Part shown: positions 1 to 5,341 of the stretch, piece after piece
Layout: the number at the start of each line of letters is the position of its first letter
Position numbering within the stretch: position 1 is the first letter of the stretch
Assembly: GCA_012516225.1 (NCBI GenBank)
Contig: JAAYWX010000334.1
Span: forward strand, 1-5,445
DNA: 5,445 bases
Direction of reading: 5' to 3'
DNA from: Clostridiales bacterium
GTDB taxonomy: Bacteria; Bacillota; Clostridia; Oscillospirales; Oscillospiraceae
Position numbers and translations under genes: made by a program
Notes under the pieces: generated by a model
The model's database searches: none
Seen by the model: only the letters and a program-made list of their open reading frames with translations
What the model was told of the DNA's origin: nothing

Positions 1-438
1 AGGAGAACCTACGCCTATTTTAATTCGAGGAAAATTTTCCGTGCCGAGAGCGGAAATAATGCTTTTTAGTCCGTTATGCCCGCCGCTTGAACCTTTTGCC
101 CGAATACGAATTTTCCCGACGGGCAGAGATATGTCATCTACTACGATGATAACTTTCTCCGGAGGAAGTTTATAATATGCGGCGGCGGGAGCAACGGCGT
201 TGCCTGATAAATTCATGTACGTCTGAGGTTTCATAAGAAGAACTTTTTCGCCGTTAATGGTTGCTATAGCGGTCAAGGCGTTGAAGCGAAGCCTGTTTAT
301 CTTTATGTTATTTAGCTTTTCCGTTGCGTCAGCGGCCATAAATCCGGCGTTATGGCGTGTGCCAGCGTATTTGGCGCCGGGATTGCCAAGGAATGCAACC
401 AGCCACGCAGCATCGCCGCTATTGTTCTTGAAAATCAT
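1..438 (-). CDS. pth: Peptidyl-tRNA hydrolase, C-terminus beyond window edge
   Basis: Cytosolic esterase that cleaves peptidyl-tRNAs dropped from stalled ribosomes, freeing tRNA for reuse. The 146 visible codons read as a bacterial Pth: LGNPG (17-21) then GTRHNAGF (26-33), KPQTYMNLSG (70-79), VVDD (99-102), GSSGGHNGLKSI (116-127) and RIKIGVG (138-144). The residues matching the E. coli active site are present: Asn19, catalytic His29, Asn76, Asp102 and Asn122. The family is about 190-200 residues, so roughly the last 50 lie left of base 1. I chose the ATG at 438 because it sits 9 nt behind GAAAGGA and gives the usual short lead before the first strand. The frame stays open upstream to a stop at about 550, with an ATG at 522 and a GTG at 456, so a 28-residue extension cannot be formally excluded. 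Family members usually have Gly before LGNPG; here it is Phe16. It lies 114 bases downstream of prs with no convincing promoter between, so cotranscription is likely. Confidence 0.95.
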   Translation of the reverse strand, partial: MIFKNNSGDAAWLVAFLGNPGAKYAGTRHNAGFMAADATEKLNNIKINRLRFNALTAIATINGEKVLLMKPQTYMNLSGNAVAPAAAYYKLPPEKVIIVVDDISLPVGKIRIRAKGSSGGHNGLKSIISALGTENFPRIKIGVGSP

Positions 439-447
439 AACAGCAAA

Positions 448-454
448 TCCTTTC
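448..454 (-). promoter_or_regulatory. Ribosome binding site deciding the pth start
   Basis: GAAAGGA on the minus strand, 9 nt ahead of the ATG at 438. The in-frame GTG at 456 overlaps this site and the ATG at 522 has only a weak purine run (GAGATAG) before it, so this element favours the 438 start. Confidence 0.65.
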
Positions 455-497
455 ACCGCCGTTTGCAAAAGAAAGATTGCGTTGGCGGCAGCCGAAA

Positions 498-515
498 CCG
501 AACGGGTACGCTCGG
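498..515 (-). other. Small hairpin in the prs-pth spacer
   Basis: On the transcribed strand CCGAGCG and CGTTCGG can form a 7-bp stem (one G-U pair) around a TACC loop. Only three T residues follow, so it is a poor intrinsic terminator. It may be an mRNA processing or stability element between prs and pth, or chance. The rest of the 114-base spacer shows nothing I recognise. Confidence 0.35.
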
Positions 516-552
516 ACGGCATTACAGAGTCTATCTCAGATTGAGTGAATTA

Positions 553-1512
553 TCAGTCGAAAAGTGAAGATATTGAAACTTCTTCATAAATTCGGGCGAT
601 CGCCTCGGAGAAAAGGGAGTCCACAGACAGATATTTTATTTTGTCGCACTTTTTATCGGAAGGATAGGGAATTGTATCAAGCAGTACAAGCTCTTTAATG
701 CAGCTTTCATTAAGGCGGTCGATTGCGGGTCCGGAGAGGACGCCGTGACTCGCGCAGGCATAGATTTCTTTGGCGCCGCCGATTTCTGTAAGAGCTTTTG
801 CGGCTCCACAAAGGCTGCCTGCCGTATCTACCATATCATCGAGCATGATAACGGTTTTGCCTTTAACGTCTCCTATTATGTTCATAACCTCGGAGCTGTT
901 TGCCTTTTCACGGCGCTTATCGACTATTGCAAGGTTAAGACCAAGCTTGTGGGAAAACCTTCTTGCCCTCGCCACACTGCCGACATCCGGGGAAACTACT
1001 ATGCAGTCGTAGTTTCCGGCACCGAATTTGTTGATATAGTAATTCGCAAAGAGAGGGCTTCCCATAAGGTTATCCACAGGGATATCAAAGAAACCCTGAA
1101 TTTGGGAAGCGTGCAGATCCAAAGTCAAAACTCTGTCCGCACCCGCTTCTGTAATCAGGTTTGCAACGAGCTTAGCGGAAATGGGGTCGCGGCTTTTGGC
1201 CTTTCTGTCCTGACGGGCATATCCGAAATATGGCATAACAGCGGTAATGCGCCCGGCGGAAGCCCTGCGCATGGCGTCAATCATTATAAGCATTTCCATG
1301 AGGTTGTCATTCACTGGACTGCAGGTGGACTGAACGATGAAGACATCCGCTCCTCGCACCGGCTCGTTTATCGAGATGGATATTTCGCCGTCGGAAAATG
1401 CGGTGGCAATGGATTTTCCAAGCTCTATATTCAGTTTTTTACAAATTCCCTCTGCAAGCGCTGGGTTAGAGTTTCCGGCAAAAACTTTAATCTCTTTGCC
1501 ATGTGAAATCAC
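553..1512 (-). CDS. prs: Ribose-phosphate pyrophosphokinase (PRPP synthetase, class I)
   Basis: Cytosolic enzyme: ribose 5-phosphate + ATP gives PRPP + AMP. PRPP feeds purine, pyrimidine, NAD, histidine and tryptophan synthesis. The 319 residues match the usual length of about 315 and align end to end with Bacillus Prs from memory. Visible motifs: FSDGEISISI (39-48), PYFGYARQDRK in the ATP-binding region (94-104), DLHASQIQGFFDIPVDN (132-148) with the metal-binding His134, SPDVGSVARAR (174-184), KRR (199-201) of the flexible catalytic loop, and the PRPP-binding loop DDMVDTAG (225-232). The protein ends SSLFD, close to the YLFS ending of Bacillus Prs. The start is GTG, set by AGAGAGGA at 1522-1529 with 9-nt spacing; no ATG nearby fits better. 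It is first in a leftward unit with pth. In Bacillus the order is prs-ctc-pth; no ctc gene lies between them here. Confidence 0.98.
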   Translation of the reverse strand: MISHGKEIKVFAGNSNPALAEGICKKLNIELGKSIATAFSDGEISISINEPVRGADVFIVQSTCSPVNDNLMEMLIMIDAMRRASAGRITAVMPYFGYARQDRKAKSRDPISAKLVANLITEAGADRVLTLDLHASQIQGFFDIPVDNLMGSPLFANYYINKFGAGNYDCIVVSPDVGSVARARRFSHKLGLNLAIVDKRREKANSSEVMNIIGDVKGKTVIMLDDMVDTAGSLCGAAKALTEIGGAKEIYACASHGVLSGPAIDRLNESCIKELVLLDTIPYPSDKKCDKIKYLSVDSLFSEAIARIYEEVSISSLFD

Positions 1513-1521
1513 TTTTAATCG

Positions 1522-1529
1522 TCCTCTCT
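1522..1529 (-). promoter_or_regulatory. Ribosome binding site for the prs GTG start
   Basis: AGAGAGGA on the minus strand, 9 nt before the GTG at 1512. It supports a GTG initiation codon for prs. Confidence 0.75.
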
Positions 1530-1549
1530 GTTTGTTTTCTTATGGAACA

Positions 1550-1618
1550 GCCGCAAAGCGGCGCAGTGATGAATTATATATGCCCGGTTGCGCGCCGTAA
1601 CGAGTGGCTATGACTCGT
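1550..1618 (-). promoter_or_regulatory. Structured 5' leader of prs
   Basis: Three inverted repeats lie between the predicted prs transcription start (about 1619) and its ribosome binding site. First, ACGAGT/ACTCGT (1613-1618 with 1600-1605, 7-nt loop) would form at the extreme 5' end of the transcript. Second, CGGCGC/GCGCCG (1592-1597 with 1559-1564) can pair across about 27 nt. Third, GCCGC-TTT-GCGGC (1550-1562) can form a tight hairpin. The second and third share bases 1559-1562, so they cannot both form. No T-run follows the third, so it is not a standard attenuator. I recognise no known riboswitch class. Confidence 0.4.
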
Positions 1619-1625
1619 CAGTAAC

Positions 1626-1634
1626 ATTATAACA
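1626..1634 (-). promoter_or_regulatory. prs promoter, extended -10
   Basis: Minus strand TGTTATAAT is a perfect TATAAT preceded by the TGn extension. The spaced -35 position (TTTTAT, 17 bp upstream) is poor. A TTGACG at 1643-1648 is only 11 bp from the -10, too close to pair with it. The transcript would start near 1619 and leave a leader of about 106 nt. A weaker TATAAT at 1573-1578, also on the minus strand, could be a second start. Confidence 0.65.
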
Positions 1635-1693
1635 AATATATCCGTCAAATAAAAGCCCAAAAAGAACTTTTTTGCCTTGAGATGGAAAGGATT

Positions 1694-1734
1694 TAGCGGA
1701 TATAGCGGATGAAACATATTTACATCCGGCGGAT
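1694..1734. repeat. CGGAT box cluster at the prfB promoter
   Basis: TAGCGGAT is repeated directly at 1694-1701 and 1703-1710. It is followed by an inverted pair ATCCG-G-CGGAT at 1724-1734. CGGATG (1706-1711) can also pair with CATCCG (1723-1728). A fifth copy, ATCCG, lies at 1640-1644 near the prs promoter. The cluster spans the upstream side, the -35 box and the spacer of the prfB promoter, which is the right place for an operator. No regulator is identified. Confidence 0.4.
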
Positions 1735-1747
1735 TTTTATATATACT
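1719..1747 (+). promoter_or_regulatory. prfB promoter (-35/-10)
   Basis: TTTACA (1719-1724) and TATACT (1742-1747) are each 5 of 6 to the sigma-A consensus, with an ideal 17-bp spacer. Transcription would start near 1754, leaving a leader of about 24 nt with AAGGGGAG at 1765-1772 ahead of the ATG at 1778. Confidence 0.75.
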
Positions 1748-1777
1748 ATACGGGACTTATTACAAGGGGAGCAGCTT

Positions 1778-2884
1778 ATGCTTGAATTTGAAGAATACAA
1801 AATAAAATTGAACAACCTTAAACCTGTACTTGAAGACCTGGGCAATGCCTTGAAGCTGTCCGAAGCAAAGCAGGAGCTTTCGGAACTTGAAAAACAGACC
1901 GAAAAGGAAGGATTTTGGGAAAACATAGAGAATTCCCAGAAAGTCTTAAAGCGCATAAAGCAACTTAAGCAGAAATGTGAAGGATATAAAAAGCTTCAAG
2001 ACACATTTGATGATCTGTATACGATATGCGAAATGGCGCTTGAAGAAAATGACGAATCAATGCTTGACGAGCTTGTTTCCGGATTCGGGGCTTTTGAGAA
2101 AAAACTGCAGGAAGAGCGGCTGACGACGCTTCTTTCTGGCGAATATGACTCCTGCGGAGCAATTTTGTCCTTCCATGCGGGAGCTGGAGGAACCGAAGCG
2201 CAGGATTGGGCGTCAATGCTTTACCGGATGTATACGAGGTGGGCGGAGCGCCACGGCTTTACCTATAAGGTTATGGATTATCTTGAAGGAGAAGAGGCTG
2301 GCATAAAAAGTGCCACTATATCCATTGACGGCGAAAATGCTTACGGTTATCTTAAAAGCGAGCACGGAATCCACAGACTGGTCCGCATATCTCCGTTTGA
2401 CGCTTCAGGCCGCCGCCATACAAGCTTCGCGGCGGTTGAGGTTATGCCACAGATAAACGATGACACGGAAATTGAGATACGTCCTGAAGATCTGAAAGTT
2501 GATACCTACCGCAGTTCAGGAGCAGGAGGACAGCACGTCAATAAAACTGAAAGCGCAATAAGAATAACCCATATACCTTCCGGGATTGTGGTATCCTGCC
2601 AGACGGAGCGCAGCCAGCATCAGAACCGCGAGTACGCCATGAGTATGCTGCGCGCGCGACTTGCTGAAATAAAAGAACGCGAACACTACGAAAAAATTGA
2701 GGATATAAAGGGCGTACAGATGAAAATAGAGTGGGGAAGCCAGATACGCTCGTATGTTTTCATGCCGTACACCTTGGTGAAGGATCATCGCACCAATTAT
2801 GAGAACGGCAATATAAACGCCGTTATGGATGGAGAAATAGACGGTTTTATAAACGCATATCTTGCGATGAACGCCGGCAAATGA
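1778..2884 (+). CDS. prfB: Peptide chain release factor 2 (RF2)
   Basis: Class I release factor: binds UGA or UAA in the ribosomal A site and triggers hydrolysis of the finished peptidyl-tRNA. The product is 368 residues, the usual RF2 length, with an N-terminal helical region (about 1-110) and GAGGTEAQDW (135-144). The stop-codon-reading tripeptide Ser-Pro-Phe is at 205-207, diagnostic of RF2 over RF1 (Pro-Ala-Thr). The catalytic GGQ is at 250-252; Gln252 is the residue normally methylated by PrmC. Both motifs fall at the same numbers as in E. coli RF2. Position 246 is Ser, where E. coli K-12 has the unusual Thr. The ATG at 1778 follows AAGGGGAG by 5 nt. An in-frame ATG at 1709 lies upstream of the promoter and is rejected. 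The reading frame is continuous through codon 25: the autoregulatory CTT-TGA +1 frameshift site found in most prfB genes is absent. A terminator follows closely. Confidence 0.98.
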   Translation: MLEFEEYKIKLNNLKPVLEDLGNALKLSEAKQELSELEKQTEKEGFWENIENSQKVLKRIKQLKQKCEGYKKLQDTFDDLYTICEMALEENDESMLDELVSGFGAFEKKLQEERLTTLLSGEYDSCGAILSFHAGAGGTEAQDWASMLYRMYTRWAERHGFTYKVMDYLEGEEAGIKSATISIDGENAYGYLKSEHGIHRLVRISPFDASGRRHTSFAAVEVMPQINDDTEIEIRPEDLKVDTYRSSGAGGQHVNKTESAIRITHIPSGIVVSCQTERSQHQNREYAMSMLRARLAEIKEREHYEKIEDIKGVQMKIEWGSQIRSYVFMPYTLVKDHRTNYENGNINAVMDGEIDGFINAYLAMNAGK

Positions 2885-2925
2885 CTTTTGAGTTCCAGCT
2901 AAAGCAGTAAAGACCGATAAATATT

Positions 2926-2962
2926 AAAAAGGCGGATATCCGTTTTGGATGTCCGCCTTTTT
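2926..2962. terminator. Bidirectional intrinsic terminator between prfB and hppA
   Basis: AAAAAGGCGGATATCC (2926-2941) and GGATGTCCGCCTTTTT (2947-2962) form a 16-bp stem with one wobble position and a 5-nt loop. The arms begin with A5 and end with T5, so each strand gives a GC-rich stem followed by a U-tract. It lies 41 bases after the prfB stop and 7 bases beyond the hppA stop, and so serves both convergent genes. Confidence 0.92.
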
Positions 2963-2969
2963 CGATTAT

Positions 2970-5054
2970 TTACAGAAGCCCCATAAGGTTGAAGCTGATT
3001 ATAAGTCCTGAGAAAACGATGGAAACGGTTGAGCAGAGCTTTATAAGTATGTTGAGGGAAGGACCGGAAGTATCCTTGAACGGGTCGCCGACGGTATCAC
3101 CGACAACCGCCGCCTTATGACAGTCGCTGCCTTTGCCGCCATGGTGACCGGCTTCAATATACTTTTTGGCGTTATCCCATGCACCGCCAGCGTTAGACAT
3201 AAATACAGCCATAGCGAAACCAGTGACCGAAACTCCGCCCAGAAGACCGACAACACCTTCAGCGCCGAGAACGAGTCCTGTGACGATAGGAACTATGATT
3301 GCAAGAAGCGCGGGAGCGACCATTTCATGGAGAGCACCTTTTGTACAAAGACCGACGCAGGCAGCATAATCCGGTTCGGCCTTGCCTTCCATGATACCTT
3401 TTATCTCTTTAAACTGACGGCGAACTTCACCAACTCTGGACTGGGCAGCAGTCTGGACGGCACTCATAGTGAAGGCTGAGAATACAAAAGTCAGCATTGC
3501 ACCGATAAACAAGCCAATCAGAACTGCGGGGTTTGTAAGAGCAAGATTCATATCGACGCCCTTTGATTCCACAATGTTTACATAGGAAACAAGAAGTGCG
3601 AGAGCGGTCAGAGAAGCGGAACCGATAGCAAAACCCTTGCCGGTGGCTGCTGTGGTGTTGCCGAGGCTGTCGAGAGCATCTGTACGCTCACGGACTTCTT
3701 CCGGAAGACCGGACATTTCGGCTATTCCGCCCGCATTGTCCGCAACGGGACCATAAGCGTCAGTTGCAAGAGTAATGCCGAGGGTGGAGAGCATACCGAC
3801 AGCGGAAATGCCTATTCCATAAAGCCCCATGGAATAGCTGCTGTTTCCGCCTGCCGCAAAGAAGCTGATTATAACAGCGGCGGATACAATTAAAATGGAA
3901 GCCATGGTGGACTTCATTCCGAGGGACAAACCACCGATAATAACGGTTGCGGAGCCTGTTTCGGAGGAAGCGGCAAGCTTCTGAGTGGGCTTATATGTGT
4001 CAGATGTGTAATACTCTGTGAAATAGCCAATGGCACAGCCGCCTATCAACCCACAGAGAATGGAAATGTAAACTCCCCAACTGCCAACTGTGTAATAGGT
4101 GAGGGGTGCAGCCAGTGCGGCGGAAAGAAGAGCTGCAAGGTAGGTGCCTGTACGAAGCGACTTAAGCAGCGATTTCTGCGAGGCATCCTCTTTTGTCCTA
4201 ACAAAGAAAGAGCCGATAATTGAGCATAAAATGCCGCAGACAGCAAGAAGCATGGGCAGAAGCATACCCGCAAATCCAAAGCCGGCGGCGGCTGACAGGG
4301 CAAAAGAAGCAAGGATGGAGCCTACATATGACTCATAAAGGTCTGCGCCCATACCGGCCACGTCGCCAACGTTGTCGCCGACGTTATCGGCAATTGTTGC
4401 CGGGTTGCGGGGGTCATCCTCAGGAATACCAGCCTCTACCTTGCCGACAAGGTCCGCGCCGACATCGGCAGCTTTTGTATAAATACCGCCGCCAACACGG
4501 GCAAACAAAGCCATAAATGAGGCACCCATTCCGTTCATAACCATGATGTTGCCCAATGTAGTAGCGTCAGTTATACCGAAAACATAATAAAGAAGGTGGA
4601 ACCAGATGGAAATGTCCAGCATACCGAGTCCGACTACGGTAAAGCCCATGACGGAACCGGAAGAAAAAGCTACACGAAGACCCTGGTTCAGGCTTTCGGA
4701 AGCGGCCTGCGCCGTACGAGCATTTGCCTTTGTTGCTATTCTCATCCCTATGAAACCTGCCAGCATGGACCATATTCCGCCAGTCAGGAAAGCAAAAGGC
4801 GTAAATTTGGACAGCATTTCCCCATTAGTGGCAAATGCCATGATTAAAAGAACAATAAAGACAACGGCAAATACTTTTGCCACGGATGAGTATTGCTGCT
4901 TCAGATACGCGTTCGCACCGGCGCGAATAGAAGCTGCGATTTTCTGCATAGTCTCGTTCCCTTCGGAAAACTTCAAGACCTTGCCTTTTTGGACAAAGGC
5001 AAACAGCAGGGCAAGAATGGCTCCTACAAAGCCTACCCAGATGAAATCCTGCAT
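2970..5054 (-). CDS. hppA: Membrane-bound ion-translocating pyrophosphatase, K+-dependent type
   Basis: Integral membrane pump that hydrolyses pyrophosphate to two phosphates and exports Na+ and/or H+. The product is 694 residues, rich in hydrophobic helices (about 16 in the family), with a signal-free N-terminal membrane segment. Pyrophosphate/Mg sites visible: DVGADLVGKVE (197-207), EDDPRNP (212-218), DNVGDNVGD (223-231), and the C-terminal GDPFKD (656-661). GNTTAATGKG carries Ala469 and Gly472; the K+-independent family has Lys and Thr there, so K+ activation is predicted. In ADLYES, Glu241 is three residues after Asp238, the place of the Na+-site glutamate of Thermotoga pyrophosphatase (Glu246), rather than one turn later as in plant H+ pumps. 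This suggests Na+ or dual Na+/H+ transport, but some K+-dependent H+ pumps keep this residue. I chose the ATG at 5054, 8 nt after AAGAGGAG. The GTG at 5063 overlaps that site. The gene is monocistronic by its flanking promoter and terminator. Confidence 0.97.
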   Translation of the reverse strand: MQDFIWVGFVGAILALLFAFVQKGKVLKFSEGNETMQKIAASIRAGANAYLKQQYSSVAKVFAVVFIVLLIMAFATNGEMLSKFTPFAFLTGGIWSMLAGFIGMRIATKANARTAQAASESLNQGLRVAFSSGSVMGFTVVGLGMLDISIWFHLLYYVFGITDATTLGNIMVMNGMGASFMALFARVGGGIYTKAADVGADLVGKVEAGIPEDDPRNPATIADNVGDNVGDVAGMGADLYESYVGSILASFALSAAAGFGFAGMLLPMLLAVCGILCSIIGSFFVRTKEDASQKSLLKSLRTGTYLAALLSAALAAPLTYYTVGSWGVYISILCGLIGGCAIGYFTEYYTSDTYKPTQKLAASSETGSATVIIGGLSLGMKSTMASILIVSAAVIISFFAAGGNSSYSMGLYGIGISAVGMLSTLGITLATDAYGPVADNAGGIAEMSGLPEEVRERTDALDSLGNTTAATGKGFAIGSASLTALALLVSYVNIVESKGVDMNLALTNPAVLIGLFIGAMLTFVFSAFTMSAVQTAAQSRVGEVRRQFKEIKGIMEGKAEPDYAACVGLCTKGALHEMVAPALLAIIVPIVTGLVLGAEGVVGLLGGVSVTGFAMAVFMSNAGGAWDNAKKYIEAGHHGGKGSDCHKAAVVGDTVGDPFKDTSGPSLNILIKLCSTVSIVFSGLIISFNLMGLL

Positions 5055-5062
5055 TAATTTCA

Positions 5063-5070
5063 CTCCTCTT
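5063..5070 (-). promoter_or_regulatory. Ribosome binding site deciding the hppA start
   Basis: AAGAGGAG on the minus strand, 8 nt ahead of the ATG at 5054. Its last G is the first base of the in-frame GTG codon at 5063-5061, so that codon cannot be initiated from this site. The protein therefore begins MQDF, three residues shorter than the longest frame. Confidence 0.85.
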
Positions 5071-5084
5071 AGATTTTTCCTCTT

Positions 5085-5116
5085 CTGAGTGCGTACTATT
5101 TTAACTTTCTACTCAG
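5085..5116 (-). other. Hairpin at the 5' end of the hppA leader
   Basis: On the minus strand CTGAGT (5111-5116) and ACTCAG (5085-5090) are a perfect 6-bp inverted repeat with a 20-nt AT-rich loop. It starts about 3 nt after the predicted transcription start (about 5119) and ends 14 bases before the ribosome binding site. It could be a 5' stabilising stem. Chance is possible for so short a stem. Confidence 0.35.
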
Positions 5117-5125
5117 CAATTATCT

Positions 5126-5154
5126 ATTCTAACCTATGTTAACAAAAAATTCAA
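5126..5154 (-). promoter_or_regulatory. hppA promoter (-35/-10)
   Basis: Minus strand TTGAAT (5149-5154), 17 bp, TAGAAT (5126-5131): 4 of 6 and 5 of 6 to sigma-A consensus at ideal spacing. The leader would be about 65 nt. A weaker upstream candidate is TTGTCT (5217-5222), 16 bp, TGTTATAAA (5195-5203), which has an extended -10. Confidence 0.65.
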
Positions 5155-5167
5155 ATATTTATTTGAA
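5150..5167. promoter_or_regulatory. Palindrome over the hppA -35 box, possible operator
   Basis: TTCAAATA-TT-TATTTGAA on the plus strand is an exact 8-2-8 inverted repeat. It overlaps the hppA -35 hexamer by five bases and extends upstream of it. The sequence AAATATTTA recurs directly at 5153-5161 and 5177-5185. The position suits a repressor or activator site, but the region is very AT-rich, so the match is less striking than its length suggests. Confidence 0.4.
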
Positions 5168-5279
5168 AATAACATGAAATATTTACATTTTGTTTTTATA
5201 ACATTTTTGGCAATTCAGACAAAAATCAAAAGAATATGACAAGAAACCAAGCACATGAAACGAGATATGGTCTTATGTC

Positions 5280-5308
5280 TTGAAGCGCTTTCCAAAATGT
5301 GCTACAAT
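5280..5308 (+). promoter_or_regulatory. Promoter of the rfbA-like gene, with a cre-like palindrome
   Basis: TTGAAG (5280-5285), 17 bp, TACAAT (5303-5308), preceded by TGC, which makes an extended -10. Transcription would start near 5315, about 27 nt before the ATG. AAGCGCTT (5283-5290) is an exact palindrome, and 5280-5293 matches 11 of 14 positions of the ideal CcpA site TGAAAGCGCTTTCA. The left half lacks the conserved TG spacing, so this is only suggestive of catabolite control. Confidence 0.7.
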
Positions 5309-5341
5309 GCAGAAAGTTGTACACAGCTTACGGAGGTTGAA

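Noticed and set aside
257..544. Plus-strand frame with a signal-peptide-like N-terminus
   Set aside because: It lies opposite the conserved pth coding sequence. The hydrophobic start is the complement of pth codons.
745..1506. Long plus-strand open frame (253 codons) opposite prs
   Set aside because: It is antisense to a well-supported prs with all catalytic motifs. Its product (many His, Cys, Asn; no family resemblance) looks like a codon-bias shadow.
1550..1562. GCCGC-TTT-GCGGC as an intrinsic terminator in the prs leader
   Set aside because: The stem is 5 bp and no T-run follows on the transcribed strand.
1643..1648. TTGACG as the -35 of the prs promoter
   Set aside because: It is only 11 bp from the TATAAT, too close for sigma-A. 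An extended -10 explains the promoter better.
1709..1777. 23-codon N-terminal extension of prfB from the ATG at 1709
   Set aside because: The codon lies upstream of the predicted promoter and has no ribosome binding site. The ATG at 1778 has AAGGGGAG and places GGQ and SPF at standard RF2 positions.
5055..5063. GTG start for hppA at 5063
   Set aside because: The codon overlaps the AAGAGGAG ribosome binding site, which is properly spaced for the ATG at 5054.
4606..5088. Plus-strand open frame of 160 codons opposite the hppA N-terminal half
   Set aside because: It is antisense to a clear membrane pyrophosphatase, has no ribosome binding site I can see, and the product has no recognisable features.
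5255..5341. 29-codon in-frame extension of the rfbA-like gene from the ATG at 5255
   Set aside because: There is no ribosome binding site ahead of it, it precedes the predicted transcription start near 5315, and MKGIILA at 5342 is the canonical family start behind GGAGG.
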